A stretch of 64,000 nucleotides of DNA from Sinimarinibacterium flocculans (GCF_003201205.1 NZ_QICN01000010.1:124001-188000); one strand, 5' to 3'. Shown: positions 1 to 9,177, counted from the first letter of the stretch. The notes: generated by a model from the sequence alone, not told the origin. Made by a program: numbers and translations.

Positions 1-1260
1 TTCTTTCTCGTCGTGGCTGTGCTCGCGGGGCAGTTCGCCGCGCAGTTGCGTGGCCAGATGCAGGCCTTGCGCAAGACCGCGAGCCGCACCGCGAATCTCA
101 ACGAGTTCAGCCGCCGCGTCGCCCGCGCCCGCACCGTCGAACAGGTCGCCGAGGCGACGGCGCAGCATCTGTGCGCGACGCTCGACGGCGCCGCTTTCGT
201 CGTGACGGAGCCGCCGGACACGCAGCTGCGGCCGCTGGCGCGTGCAGAGCTGGGCGCGGACTTCCAGTTTTCCGAGAGCGAGCGCGCAGCCGCGGCCTGG
301 TGCTGGCTGCACCGCAAGCCGGCCGGCGCGCACACCTCGACCTTGCCGAACTCGCGTTTCCTGCTCGTGCCGATGGCGACATCGGCGGGTCTGGTCGGCG
401 TGGCCGGCCTGAACCTGTCGGCGCGCGGGCGCCCGCTGTCGCCGGGACAGCGGCGCCTGCTCGATGCGCTTGCCGATCAGGCCGCGGTGGCGCTGGAGCG
501 CGCAGCACTGACGCAGGAGGTCGAGCAGCGCCGCGTGTCGCAGGAGACCGAGCAGATCCGCAACTCGCTGCTGGCGTCGGTGTCGCACGATCTGCGCACG
601 CCGATCGCCTCGGTGATGGGTGCGGCCTCGTCGCTGGTGGAGCAGTCGGAGCGGCTGGGCGGCGCGCAGCGCACGGAGCTGGCGCAGACCATTCTCGAGG
701 AATCGCAGCGGCTCGACCGGCACGTGCGCAACCTGCTCGACATGACGCGGCTGTCGCGGCCCGGGTTGGCGCTGCGCGAGCAGACCGTGGACCTCGACGA
801 CCTCGTGCAGGAGGTGCGCCGGTCCGTGCAGGGCCTGCGCAAGGACCTGCGCGTGACATGGGACGGGCCGCCGCAGCGCACGCGCTTGTTGCGCGGCGAC
901 GGCCCGCTGCTGCGGGCGCTGCTCGTGAACCTGTTCGAGAATGCGATCCGCCACGGTCAGGCCGCCGAGATCACGCTGCAGCTGCGGACCACGGAAGAGC
1001 ACGTCATCATCGGCGTGATCGACCAGGGCCCCGGGATCGGCGCGGCCGAGCGCACCAGGGTGTTCGAGATGTTCAACCGCTCCAGCGACAAGGATCATCG
1101 CGGCGCCGGCACCGGGCTCGGACTGAGCATCTGCAAGGCCATCGCCGAGCTGCACGGCGGGCGCATCGAGGCGACGGTGCCGCTGCGCGGCAACGGCTGC
1201 CAGATCGACGTCTACCTGCCGCGAGAGCGGCTGCTCGCCGCCGATGGCCCGACGCCATGA
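1..1260 (+). CDS. kdpD: Sensor histidine kinase KdpD, C-terminal part (5' truncated by window)
   Basis: This frame is open from base 1, so the N-terminal KdpD sensor and Usp-like domains and most membrane segments lie outside the window. About 419 residues are visible: the tail of a hydrophobic segment, a GAF-like region (about residues 40-165), a HisKA helix with SVSHDLRTP (phosphoacceptor His near residue 196 of the visible part) and an HATPase_c domain with a DQGPGIG box and GTGLGLSICKAIAELHGG. In the Kdp family the kinase senses K+ limitation and phosphorylates KdpE to induce the KdpFABC potassium ATPase. Its stop overlaps the kdpE start (ATGA), which supports the assignment. The kdpFABC genes are presumably upstream. 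Confidence 0.92.
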   Translation, partial: FFLVVAVLAGQFAAQLRGQMQALRKTASRTANLNEFSRRVARARTVEQVAEATAQHLCATLDGAAFVVTEPPDTQLRPLARAELGADFQFSESERAAAAWCWLHRKPAGAHTSTLPNSRFLLVPMATSAGLVGVAGLNLSARGRPLSPGQRRLLDALADQAAVALERAALTQEVEQRRVSQETEQIRNSLLASVSHDLRTPIASVMGAASSLVEQSERLGGAQRTELAQTILEESQRLDRHVRNLLDMTRLSRPGLALREQTVDLDDLVQEVRRSVQGLRKDLRVTWDGPPQRTRLLRGDGPLLRALLVNLFENAIRHGQAAEITLQLRTTEEHVIIGVIDQGPGIGAAERTRVFEMFNRSSDKDHRGAGTGLGLSICKAIAELHGGRIEATVPLRGNGCQIDVYLPRERLLAADGPTP

Positions 1261-1982
1261 GCGCCGCGCCGGCCCGCATCCTGGTGATCGACGACGAGCC
1301 GCAGATCCGGCGTCTTCTGCGCATCACGCTGGCGGCCGAGGGCTTCGAGGTGGTCGAGGCCGACGGCGTGGCCGAAGGGGTGCGCCTGTGCGCCGCGCGG
1401 CACCCCGCGCTGGTGCTGCTCGATCTGGGACTGGGTGACGGCGACGGCCACGAGGCCCTGGTCGCGATCCGCGGCTGGTCAACGGTGCCGGTGATCGTGC
1501 TCACGGTGCGCGACGACGAGGCGCAGAAGATCCGGCTGCTGGAAGACGGCGCCGACGACTATGTCACCAAGCCGTTCTCGGTCGGCGAGCTGCTGGCGCG
1601 GATCAAGGTCGCGCTGCGCAAGCAGGCGCGGCAGGCGGACGCCGAGCCGGTGTACGTGCACGAGGGCCTGCGCGTCGACCTCGCGGCACGCGAGGTGTCG
1701 GTCGATGGACTGCCCGTCGCCCTGACGCGCAAGGAGTACGCCCTGCTGAGCCTGCTCGCCCGCCATGCCGGGCGGGTGCTGACCCACCGGCAGCTGCTCG
1801 AGGAGATCTGGGGGGCGGTGCATCGCGATGACGTGCAGTACCTGCGCGTGCTGGTGCAGCAGCTGCGCGGCAAGCTCGGGGACCGCGGCGAACGCCAGCG
1901 GCTGATCCTGACCGAGCAGGGCGTCGGCTACCGCCTGGCGGCGCCCCGCCGCGACGACGCTGGACCGCACGATCTGCCCTAA
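1257..1982 (+). CDS. kdpE: Response regulator KdpE
   Basis: This 241-residue OmpR/PhoB-type regulator starts at an ATG overlapping the kdpD stop, the usual translational coupling of this pair. The receiver domain shows the acidic pocket (VIDDEP), phosphoacceptor Asp56 in LVLLDLGLGDGDG, the switch Thr region and Lys105 in DDYVTKPFS. The C-terminal winged helix (about 135-230) contains LTRKEYALLSLLARHAGRVL and ends in GVGYRL. The length is normal for KdpE. It is expected to activate kdpFABC transcription under low K+ or high osmolarity. Confidence 0.93.
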   Translation: MSAAPARILVIDDEPQIRRLLRITLAAEGFEVVEADGVAEGVRLCAARHPALVLLDLGLGDGDGHEALVAIRGWSTVPVIVLTVRDDEAQKIRLLEDGADDYVTKPFSVGELLARIKVALRKQARQADAEPVYVHEGLRVDLAAREVSVDGLPVALTRKEYALLSLLARHAGRVLTHRQLLEEIWGAVHRDDVQYLRVLVQQLRGKLGDRGERQRLILTEQGVGYRLAAPRRDDAGPHDLP

Positions 1983-2058
1983 CGGGTAGTGCGCCGGGCC
2001 ATCTTCGCGGTCTAGTTTCGACCTGCGCCCGCGCGGCCTGCGGGCGGAGGAGAGCGAG

Positions 2059-3678
2059 ATGAGCCAGAACGCGACGGAAGTGGCACGCGACTGCGATGCC
2101 GTGGTCATTGGCGCCGGATTCGCCGGCCTGTATGCGCTGCACCGCCTGCGCGGCATGGGGCTGGACGTGCGCGCCTTCGAGGCCGGCAGCGGCGTCGGCG
2201 GCACCTGGTACTGGAACCGGTATCCGGGCGCGCGCACCGATTCGGAGGCCGAGGTCTACCAGTACTGGTTCTCCGACGAACTGCTCGCCGAGTGGAACTG
2301 GCAGGAGCGCTTTCCGGCGCAGGCCGAGACCGAGCGCTACCTGAACTTCGTGGCCGACCGGCTCGACCTGCGCAAGGACATCGCCTTCAACACGCGCGTG
2401 ACGGCGGCGCACTGGGACGAGGCCGCCGCACGCTGGGTGGTGCAGACCGACGGCGGCGACGCCGTGCGCTGCCGCTGGCTGGTGCCCTGCCTGGGGCCGC
2501 TGTCGGAACCGGCCGAACCGCCGTTCCCCGGCCGCGAGGCCTATCGCGGCACCGTGCTGCACACGGCGCGCTGGCCGCGCGAGGGCATCGACCTGAGGGG
2601 CAAGCGCGTCGGCGTCGTCGGCACCGCGGCAACCGGCATCCAGGTGATCCAGACCATCGCGCACGAGGTCGGCGCGCTCTACGTGTTCCAGCGCACCGCC
2701 AACTACACGATCCCGATGCGCAATCCGAAGGTCGACGACGCGGCGCGCGAGCGCATGCGGGCGCGCTATCCGGAGAACCGCCAGCGCGTCTTCGATAGCT
2801 TCATCGGCTTTCACTTCGACCTCGACCCGCGCGACTGGGACCAGGTGCCGAAGGAGGAGCGGCGGCGCACGCTGGAGGCGCTGTGGGACAAGGGCTCGCT
2901 GCAGTTCTGGGGTTCGAACTTCATCAAGGTGATCATGGATGAAGCGGCCAACAGGGAAGTGTCCGACTTCGTGCGCGAGAAGATGCGCGCGCGCATCCGC
3001 AAGCCGGAGCTGGCCGAGAAGCTGCTGCCGACCACGCACGGCTTCGGCACGCGGCGCACGCCGCTGGACAGCGGCTACCTGGAAGTCTTCGACCTCGACC
3101 ATGTGCACCTCGTCGACGTGAAGGCCGATCCGATCCAGGCCTTCACCGACACCGGCCTGAAGACTGGCACCGCCGCCTACGAGCTGGACGTGATCATCCT
3201 CGCCACCGGCTTCGATGCCGGCACCGGCACGCTCGGCCGCATCGACATCCGCGGTCGCGACGGCCTGTCGCTGAAGGACGAGTGGAAGAAGGAGATCTCG
3301 ACCGCGATGGGCCTGCAGAAGCACGGCTTTCCGAATCTGTTCATGACCGCCGCGCCGCTGGCGCCGTCGGCCGCCTTCTGCAACATGCCGACCTGCCTGC
3401 AGCAGCAGGTCGACTGGATCGCCGACTGCATCGACTACGTGCGCAGGACCGGTGACCGGCAGGTGATCGAGCCGACGCCGGAGTTCGAGGCGCAGTGGGT
3501 GAAGCATCACGACCAGGTGGCCAACGCGACGCTGATCGCGAAGACGCCGTCGTGGTGGCTCGGCAGCAACGTGCCGGGCAAGCCACAGCGCCTGCTCTCG
3601 TACATCGGTGCCGGCAACTACCGACAGGCCTGCAACGACGTCGCGCAGAAGGGCTACGCCGGCTTCGTCATCTCCTGA
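2059..3678 (+). CDS. Flavin-dependent Baeyer-Villiger monooxygenase
   Basis: This 539-residue class B flavoprotein monooxygenase probably converts ketones to esters or lactones with FAD, NADPH and O2. Visible motifs are the FAD Rossmann glycines GAGFAG (18-23), the GGTWYWNRYPGARTDSE stretch (48-63), the fingerprint Y-R-G-x-x-x-H-x-x-x-W at 162-172 (Tyr in place of the usual first Phe) and the NADPH glycines GVVGTAATG (185-193). The length matches cyclohexanone- or cyclopentadecanone-type enzymes. A GGAGGAG ribosome site sits just before the ATG. It converges with the minus-strand 163-residue gene (11 bp tail overlap). The nearby MFS, DUF1302/DUF1329 and reductase genes suggest catabolism of a hydrophobic cyclic or isoprenoid substrate. 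The substrate is not predictable. Confidence 0.9.
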   Translation: MSQNATEVARDCDAVVIGAGFAGLYALHRLRGMGLDVRAFEAGSGVGGTWYWNRYPGARTDSEAEVYQYWFSDELLAEWNWQERFPAQAETERYLNFVADRLDLRKDIAFNTRVTAAHWDEAAARWVVQTDGGDAVRCRWLVPCLGPLSEPAEPPFPGREAYRGTVLHTARWPREGIDLRGKRVGVVGTAATGIQVIQTIAHEVGALYVFQRTANYTIPMRNPKVDDAARERMRARYPENRQRVFDSFIGFHFDLDPRDWDQVPKEERRRTLEALWDKGSLQFWGSNFIKVIMDEAANREVSDFVREKMRARIRKPELAEKLLPTTHGFGTRRTPLDSGYLEVFDLDHVHLVDVKADPIQAFTDTGLKTGTAAYELDVIILATGFDAGTGTLGRIDIRGRDGLSLKDEWKKEISTAMGLQKHGFPNLFMTAAPLAPSAAFCNMPTCLQQQVDWIADCIDYVRRTGDRQVIEPTPEFEAQWVKHHDQVANATLIAKTPSWWLGSNVPGKPQRLLSYIGAGNYRQACNDVAQKGYAGFVIS

Positions 3679-4159
3679 GCCGGCGCCGCGCCGCGCGCAG
3701 CAGGGCCTTGGAGTACAGCACGTGAAAGCCCAGCAGCAGGCGGAACGACGGTTTTCGCATCGCTGACGCGACCACGGCGGAGCCGAAGTAGAGCCGCGTC
3801 TGCACCGGGCCCGCGTCTGTCGCCGGCTCGACCATGAACCAGGAGCGCGTGCGGCCGTACAGGTCGCACATCAGCAACTGGTCCGGCGCACGCGCCTCGA
3901 CCGACCATGCGGCGAATCGCTCGCCCGTGCCGGCGGCCACCGCGCGCGCCTCGTCGTCGGTGGACGGTGCACGGATCGCCACGCGCAGGATCGCGCGCTC
4001 CACGCGGAACAGCCCGGTCGTGTAGAAGGCCTCGACGTAGCGTGCGAGGTCGACGGTGCCCTCGACCCGTGTCGCGTAACCGTCCACGTAGCCGCCGTCC
4101 GCGGCGTAGCGGGCATGCAGCGCCTGCGGCGGCAGCGGACGGGTTTCGATGGCGGTCAT
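3668..4159 (-). CDS. Conserved hypothetical protein, 163 aa
   Basis: I do not recognise this family. The protein is soluble, with no signal peptide or membrane segment. It has a central stretch (RSWFMVEP then TRLYFGSAV) that looks like beta strands, followed by a basic helix ending RAARRRLRR. The overall pattern recalls small lipid- or polyketide-binding alpha/beta folds, but that is a guess. Its stop lies inside the end of the monooxygenase gene (convergent overlap). The ATG directly abuts a perfect 22-bp-arm hairpin and has no visible Shine-Dalgarno sequence, so the start is uncertain. It may be co-transcribed with the MFS gene upstream if the hairpin is not a full terminator. Confidence 0.6.
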   Translation of the reverse strand: MTAIETRPLPPQALHARYAADGGYVDGYATRVEGTVDLARYVEAFYTTGLFRVERAILRVAIRAPSTDDEARAVAAGTGERFAAWSVEARAPDQLLMCDLYGRTRSWFMVEPATDAGPVQTRLYFGSAVVASAMRKPSFRLLLGFHVLYSKALLRAARRRLRR

Positions 4160-4207
4160 GCCGGCACCGCTTGCGACCGCGCCGCCGCGGTCGCAAGCGG
4201 TGCCGGC
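4160..4207. terminator. Perfect inverted repeat with 22-bp arms (probable 3' hairpin of the MFS gene)
   Basis: Bases 4160-4181 are exactly complementary to 4186-4207 around a 4-nt loop. The hairpin lies 22 nt beyond the MFS stop on the minus strand and touches the next start codon. There is no T-run, so it may be a U-less terminator, an mRNA 3'-end stabiliser or an attenuator. Confidence 0.55.
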
Positions 4208-4228
4208 TCACGCGCCGCCCTGCGAGCC

Positions 4229-5548
4229 TCAGCCCGCGTGCAACCGTGCGTGCATCGCCCGGTAGGGCTTCATGCCGCTGAGCAGAATCGCCATCGACCC
4301 GGTCAGCGAGATGCTGGCGACGATCAGCATCGACCAGCGCAGCATGCTGTCGTCGGAGAACACGTAGTCGGTGAACACGGCGATCGCGGTCGGTCCGATC
4401 CCCAGGCCGATCATGTTGGTCATGAACAGGTAGACCGCCGTGGTCTGGCCGCGCATGCGGTTGGGCACGATCTCCTGCAGCGCCGCCGGCGCGGCGCCGA
4501 AGGGCATCGCCAGCGCGAACACCGGCACGACCAGTGCGACCGCGGCGACGGTGCCGTTCGGCGCGAGCAGGTACGTGGCGCCGCCGATCATCGTGACGAT
4601 GCCGGAGAGCACGCCGACGCGCATCGCGGCGTCGCTGCGGCCCTGCCGGGTCCAGCGGTCGGCGATGCGGCCGCCGATGATGATGCCGGCGCAGGCGAAG
4701 ACCACGACCTGCAGGCCGAGGACGACGCCGATCTCGGCGGCGGTCCAGCCGTGCGAGCGGATGAAGTAGGTGGGAATCCACGCGGTGGTGCCGTAGGAGC
4801 ACATCGCCATCATCGCGAAGCCGACGTTGTGGCTGAGCACGGCGCGCCGGTTTGCCCACAGGTAGGAGACCACCTCGGAGAACGGCAGGCTGTCCTGGCC
4901 GTCGACGACACCTTGCCGCTTCGGCTCGCGCACCAGCAGGAACGCGAAGCTGAACACGATGCCGCTGGCGCCGAGGATCAGGAACACCATCTGCCACGGC
5001 CGGATCTCGCCGAGCAGCGGCAACAGCACCGTGCCCTGCGCCACGCTGTACTGCACCACCAGGCCGCCGACCAGGAAGGCGATGCCCGAGCCGAGGAAGA
5101 TGCCCATCGAGTAGACGCTCATCGCCGTCGAGCGACGCTCCGGCGGGAAGTAGTCGGCGATCATCGAGTACGCCGCCGGCGACAGCGCCGCCTCGCCGAC
5201 GCCGACGCCGATGCGGAACAGCAGCAGCTGCCAGTAGTGCTTCGCGAGGCCGCACAGCGCGGTCATCGCGCTCCAGACGACGATGCCGGCGACGATCAGG
5301 CCGCGACGGCTCTTGGCGTCGGCGATACGGGCCAGCGGGATGCCGAGGATCGTGTAGAAGATCGCGAACGAAAAGCCCATCAGCAGGCTCATCTGCGTGT
5401 CGCTGATGCCCAGGTCGGCGCGGATCGGCCCGACCAGCAGGTTCAGGATCTGCCGGTCCACGAAGGAGAACACGTAAGCGACCATCAGGATCGCCACCAC
5501 GAACCACGGATACGCCAGGGACGCCGGGCGCTCACCGGTCTGCGACAT
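4229..5548 (-). CDS. MFS transporter, spinster-like
   Basis: This 439-residue, 12-helix major facilitator protein resembles the spinster-like branch (N-terminal YPWFVVAILMVAYVFSFVDRQIL, then GISDTQMSLLMGFSFAIFY and the loop motif GIPLARIADAKSRR). The chosen ATG has a GAGGAG ribosome site 9 nt upstream. The frame stays open to 5710 but that extension reads through a dispersed repeat and is not part of the gene. It probably moves an organic acid or hydrophobic metabolite across the inner membrane. Its neighbours (monooxygenase, DUF1329, DUF1302, HMG-CoA reductase) suggest uptake or export of the substrate of this catabolic locus. Confidence 0.85.
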   Translation of the reverse strand: MSQTGERPASLAYPWFVVAILMVAYVFSFVDRQILNLLVGPIRADLGISDTQMSLLMGFSFAIFYTILGIPLARIADAKSRRGLIVAGIVVWSAMTALCGLAKHYWQLLLFRIGVGVGEAALSPAAYSMIADYFPPERRSTAMSVYSMGIFLGSGIAFLVGGLVVQYSVAQGTVLLPLLGEIRPWQMVFLILGASGIVFSFAFLLVREPKRQGVVDGQDSLPFSEVVSYLWANRRAVLSHNVGFAMMAMCSYGTTAWIPTYFIRSHGWTAAEIGVVLGLQVVVFACAGIIIGGRIADRWTRQGRSDAAMRVGVLSGIVTMIGGATYLLAPNGTVAAVALVVPVFALAMPFGAAPAALQEIVPNRMRGQTTAVYLFMTNMIGLGIGPTAIAVFTDYVFSDDSMLRWSMLIVASISLTGSMAILLSGMKPYRAMHARLHAG

Positions 5549-5660
5549 GCGCGTGTCTCCTCTCGTTATTGCGCTCCCCCCGGGGTGCGCGTTGTTGCCG
5601 GATTGTACGCAGATGCAGGCGAGCTTCCGCCAAGCGCCTCGCGTCCGAGGCCGAGCCCCG

Positions 5661-5763
5661 ATCCGTTCGCCCCGAGTGCCGCCGCGCAGCGGCGGCGTAT
5701 CGAGGGGCACTGGCCCGGCATCTCGATACGCACCGCAGGGCGGCGCTACTCGATGCGAACGGA
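5661..5763. repeat. Dispersed ~100-bp palindromic repeat, copy 1
   Basis: This imperfect inverted element lies between the MFS and DUF1329 genes. It has GTTCGCCCCGAGTGCC at one end, GTATCGAGGGGC and TCTCGATACGC internally, and CTACTCGATGCGAACGG at the other end. A clearly related copy in opposite orientation lies at 63711-63812. The pairing of the ends (CCGTTCG with CGAACGG) makes it a REP/BIME-like or non-autonomous element. Confidence 0.75.
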
Positions 5764-5773
5764 ACTGCCTGGA

Positions 5774-7123
5774 TCAGCGCACGCCCTTGTCGCGCAGCGC
5801 GGCAGGCGAGAAGTCCGCCGGCGTGCGCCGGATCGGCTGGTAGATCTTCGTCTCCTCGTTGCGGATCGACATCGCCAGATAGCGCCCGGACTGCAGGTCG
5901 TGCTTCACCTCGAGCCCCGTGGCGAGGAAGGGCACGTCGTAGAACATGGTCGTGTGCAGCTCGTCGACGCGCCACAGCTGGTCGCGGTTGTCGTACTTGT
6001 CCTGCACGTGGATGACCCAGCTGTCCTCGTCGAGGTAGAAGCGGCGCTTCTTGTAGAGGTGCGAGGTGCCCTCGCGCAGATTCGCTTCGACGACCCAGAC
6101 ACGGTGCTTCTCGTAGCGCGCATGCTCCGGATTCACGTGCCCGGCCTGCAGCACGTCGCGGATCTTCAGGTCCGGACTGCTGATGCGGTAGGCGTTGTAG
6201 GGAATGTGCAGTTCCTGCTTGCCGACGAGCTTCCAGTCGTAGCGGTCGGTGGCGCCGTTGAACATGGAGAAGTCGTCGTTGGTGCGCAGGCCGTCGGCGG
6301 CGGTACCGGGGTTGTCGTAGGCCACGCTGGGCGCCAGCCGCACGCGGCGCTGCCCCGGGTTGTAGGTCCAGGCCTGGCGCGGGTTCTTCACCTGGTTGGC
6401 GTACTCGTGCACGAGCAGGATCGAGCCCGACAGCCGCGGCGGATCGAGCACGAGCTGCAGGAAGTAGAACAGCAGGTCTTCTTGGCGCTCCTCCGGCTTG
6501 CGCTGCTGGTTGCCGTAGATGAAGTCGTACTCGTAGTCGAAGCGCACGAGGTTGTAGTTGCCGCCGGCGGTGACCGCGGCCTGGGCCCAGCGGGTGGAGT
6601 ACATGTCGCCCTTGTAGGTCGTCATGTGGTTCCAGATCGCCTCGACGCCGCTCTGCGGGAGGGGAAAGGCGATGCCGCCGGTGGCGCCGGCGAAGCCGTT
6701 GCCGCCCTCGACCAGTTGCACACGCGTGGCGTTGAGCTTCGTCTCGTCGTAGATGCCCTGCGGATAGGCGGCGCTGCGACGGCTCGGATACACCTTCATG
6801 CGCCAGGTCGGGTAGCGCTGCAGCAGCGCGATCTGCCCGGGGCTCAGCGTGTCGGCGTACTGCTCGGCATTGCCGGCGTCGATGACGTACAGCGGTTCGT
6901 CGTCGGCATAGGGGTCGGGATAGTGCCCGCCGCTCTGGAAGTCGGGGTGGACCTCGGTGAGACCGCCGGTCCAGGCCGGGATGCTGCCGTCGGCGTTCCC
7001 TGCCTGTTCGGCGCCGATCGGCGTCAGCGTCGTGCCGAGCGCCGCAGCCTGCTCCGGCGGGACCGCGGCATGAACGGCGCCGGCGAACAGCAGGCCGGCG
7101 GCGATGAAAGTCTTGCGATGCAT
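5774..7123 (-). CDS. DUF1329 family exported protein
   Basis: This 449-residue protein has an N-terminal signal peptide (MHRKTFIAAGLLFAGAVHA). It then has the family opening in which the mature part begins VPPEQAAALGTTLTPIGAE and continues with the GSIPAWTGGL box. The DUF1329 fold is thought to resemble LolB/outer-membrane lipoprotein-sorting proteins, and these proteins almost always sit beside DUF1302 beta-barrels, as here (25-bp gap). The start was chosen over two upstream in-frame ATGs because GGAGA lies about 7 nt before it and it begins the signal peptide. The function is unproven. A periplasmic role in export or surface handling of a lipophilic compound is the usual inference. Confidence 0.85.
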   Translation of the reverse strand: MHRKTFIAAGLLFAGAVHAAVPPEQAAALGTTLTPIGAEQAGNADGSIPAWTGGLTEVHPDFQSGGHYPDPYADDEPLYVIDAGNAEQYADTLSPGQIALLQRYPTWRMKVYPSRRSAAYPQGIYDETKLNATRVQLVEGGNGFAGATGGIAFPLPQSGVEAIWNHMTTYKGDMYSTRWAQAAVTAGGNYNLVRFDYEYDFIYGNQQRKPEERQEDLLFYFLQLVLDPPRLSGSILLVHEYANQVKNPRQAWTYNPGQRRVRLAPSVAYDNPGTAADGLRTNDDFSMFNGATDRYDWKLVGKQELHIPYNAYRISSPDLKIRDVLQAGHVNPEHARYEKHRVWVVEANLREGTSHLYKKRRFYLDEDSWVIHVQDKYDNRDQLWRVDELHTTMFYDVPFLATGLEVKHDLQSGRYLAMSIRNEETKIYQPIRRTPADFSPAALRDKGVR

Positions 7124-7148
7124 GAAAGTCTCCATTCGTCGGCTGCGT

Positions 7149-9107
7149 TCAGAACGCATACGAGAGGCTCACCGCGAGAAAGTCGCGGTCGCCGTTGGGG
7201 TTGGCGCTGGTGGCGTAGTCCTGCGTCTGGCCCGCCGGTGCGGGGATGAGGTCGGTGCCGGCATAGGTGCGGCCGCCGAAGAAGCTCGTGTAGCTGAGGT
7301 CGGCCTGCCAGCGCTGCAGGTAGTTCATGCCGATGCCGACGGTCAGCGACTTCGTGTCCTGGTTGAAGGTCGAGCTGACGCCGTTGACGTCGTGCGCGAA
7401 CACCAGCCGCGGCGACAGGCTCGCCGGGCCGAGCACGTTCTCGTAGGTCAGCGAGCTGACCAGCCGGTAGCCCCAGGAGCTGCGCGTGGCGAAACCCTCG
7501 GTCTGGATCGAACCGCCGGCAGCGGCGCCGTCCGGCCGCACGCCGGGGATCGGCAGACCCGAACCGGGTGCGGGGAGTGCGACGCCGGGCCCGGCGAAGA
7601 ACTGGTCGTCCGGCAGGTCCTGCCGGGTCACGCCGATCTCCGCGAGCGTGATGAACTGCTGCGCGCCGAGCTGTGGTCCGAAGGCCTTGGTCAGCGTGGC
7701 CTGCAGCTGATGTACGTCGACGCGCTCGTAGCCGGTGATCACGGTACCGGGCGGCGTCAGGATCGCCTCCGGCACCTGGGTGCTCTCGTCGATCGCCACG
7801 AAGCCCTGTCCGGTGACCGAGTTCGACACCCCCAGCGACGCCATGACCAGTTCCGGTCCGGAAATCTGCACCGGCTGGTTCGGACGGAACGAGTACTCGC
7901 CCTGTATGGCGATGCCGAACGGCCCGCTGCTGTTGAAGCTGATGCCGTACAGGTCGATGCCTTCGGGGTACTCGACGAAGTAGCTCGCGCGGCAGCCGGA
8001 TACCGTCGCGTTCTCGCTGCAGCGCGGCAGTGCGCCGTTGAGCGCGTTGGTGCCGCTGCTGCCGGGCGAGGCGTTGCTGCCCTGCACGACCGACAGCAGC
8101 GGCGTGCGGCTGTGGTAGTTCAGGTAGTAGAAGCCGAACTCGGTACCGCCGAACAGGTTGGCGAACCAGCGCAGGGCGAGGCCGTACTGGTCGGTGCCGT
8201 CGTCCGGCGTGTCATCGCGATCGCGCGGCAGCCACACCGACGCCGCCGGGTCCTCGAGCGGGCTGGTGATGGCCGAATTGTCGTCCTTGCGGCGGCCGAA
8301 GCTGACGAAGACCTTGTCGCCGTCGGTCGACACCGTGTCGTTGGTCGAAAAGAACGCGCCGCGCGGATCGATCTCGGTGCGATTGAACGAGGTCATCCAC
8401 ACCGCTTCGGCGCTCAGCGTGCTGGTGAGCTGCAGCGAGGTCCACAGCATCGGGATGGGCTTGAGCGCTTCGCGAATCTCGGCGCCGGGCGCACGGAAGC
8501 GGGCGACGTCGATCGGATTGATCGCGTTGATGCCGTTGCCGATGAAGGTGCTCTCGCCCCAGCTCACGACCTGGTTGCCGAAGCGCACCGACAGGTTGCG
8601 CCCGCCGACATCGAAGCGACCGAAGGCGAACAGGTCGAGCAGGTCGATATGCGTGGCCAGCTTGTCGCGACCGCGCGATCCCAGCTCGTAGGTCTCGGCC
8701 TCGCGGTTGCGTGTCGGCAGTCCTGCTGCGTCGAAGCGTGCCTCCCGGCGATCGGCCTCGTCGGCCGCGGCGTCGAAGAAGTAACTGAATCGCGTGAACA
8801 CGCCGAAGTCGCCGCGGCGCAGCTCAAGGTCATGTGTGGCCTTGGCGACGGCGTAGGCGACGTCGCCGCGCGCGAACCCCAGATTGCCGTCGTCCTCGTT
8901 GGCGGTGCGCGCAAGCCCGCCGTTGGAAATGCCGATGGATGCTGCGTCGGGGTCCGCCATGCGGAACGTCGCGCCCAGCGACACGGAAGTGTCGAGCCGC
9001 CCCTCGATGCCGCCCATGCTCAAGGACATGGGCGCGGCGCCCAGCGGCCACGCCGCAAGGACGCAGGCCGCCGTCAGCGGCCGCCCCCAGCTTCGGTGTT
9101 GTGTCAT
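7149..9107 (-). CDS. DUF1302 family outer-membrane beta-barrel protein
   Basis: This 652-residue protein has a signal peptide (about 25 residues, ending PLGAAP). It shows repeated alternating amphipathic strands, a GRNLSVRFGNQVVSWGESTF segment typical of DUF1302, and a C-terminal FLAVSLSYAF ending in Phe as expected for a Bam-inserted barrel. It lies immediately upstream of the DUF1329 gene, its constant partner. Two ATGs lie close together. The one at 9107 keeps the frame, while the one at 9111 does not. A GGAG site is present about 8-10 nt upstream. It is probably an outer-membrane channel or receptor for a hydrophobic substrate. Confidence 0.86.
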   Translation of the reverse strand: MTQHRSWGRPLTAACVLAAWPLGAAPMSLSMGGIEGRLDTSVSLGATFRMADPDAASIGISNGGLARTANEDDGNLGFARGDVAYAVAKATHDLELRRGDFGVFTRFSYFFDAAADEADRREARFDAAGLPTRNREAETYELGSRGRDKLATHIDLLDLFAFGRFDVGGRNLSVRFGNQVVSWGESTFIGNGINAINPIDVARFRAPGAEIREALKPIPMLWTSLQLTSTLSAEAVWMTSFNRTEIDPRGAFFSTNDTVSTDGDKVFVSFGRRKDDNSAITSPLEDPAASVWLPRDRDDTPDDGTDQYGLALRWFANLFGGTEFGFYYLNYHSRTPLLSVVQGSNASPGSSGTNALNGALPRCSENATVSGCRASYFVEYPEGIDLYGISFNSSGPFGIAIQGEYSFRPNQPVQISGPELVMASLGVSNSVTGQGFVAIDESTQVPEAILTPPGTVITGYERVDVHQLQATLTKAFGPQLGAQQFITLAEIGVTRQDLPDDQFFAGPGVALPAPGSGLPIPGVRPDGAAAGGSIQTEGFATRSSWGYRLVSSLTYENVLGPASLSPRLVFAHDVNGVSSTFNQDTKSLTVGIGMNYLQRWQADLSYTSFFGGRTYAGTDLIPAPAGQTQDYATSANPNGDRDFLAVSLSYAF

Positions 9108-9177
9108 TCATGTTCTCCTCGTTCGATGCCGAACCGCACCTGTGTGCAACCGCTGCGTGCCCGCGTCGCTGGTAGGT

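Noticed and set aside
2026-2046. CGCCCGC/GCGGGCG hairpin before the BVMO ribosome site
   Set aside because: Short stem in very GC-rich DNA. It could be a weak kdp terminator but there is no T-run and the evidence is thin.
5549-5710. N-terminal extension of the MFS transporter
   Set aside because: It reads through the dispersed repeat and lacks a ribosome site. The ATG at 5548 follows GAGGAG.
4115-7249. Very long open frames opposite the MFS and DUF1329 genes
   Set aside because: They are low-complexity antisense frames rich in Arg, Ala, Gly and Asp with no family motifs, a usual by-product of high-GC codon bias.
9109-9111. ATG two bases upstream of the DUF1302 start
   Set aside because: It is out of frame with the recognised protein, although it is better spaced from the ribosome site.
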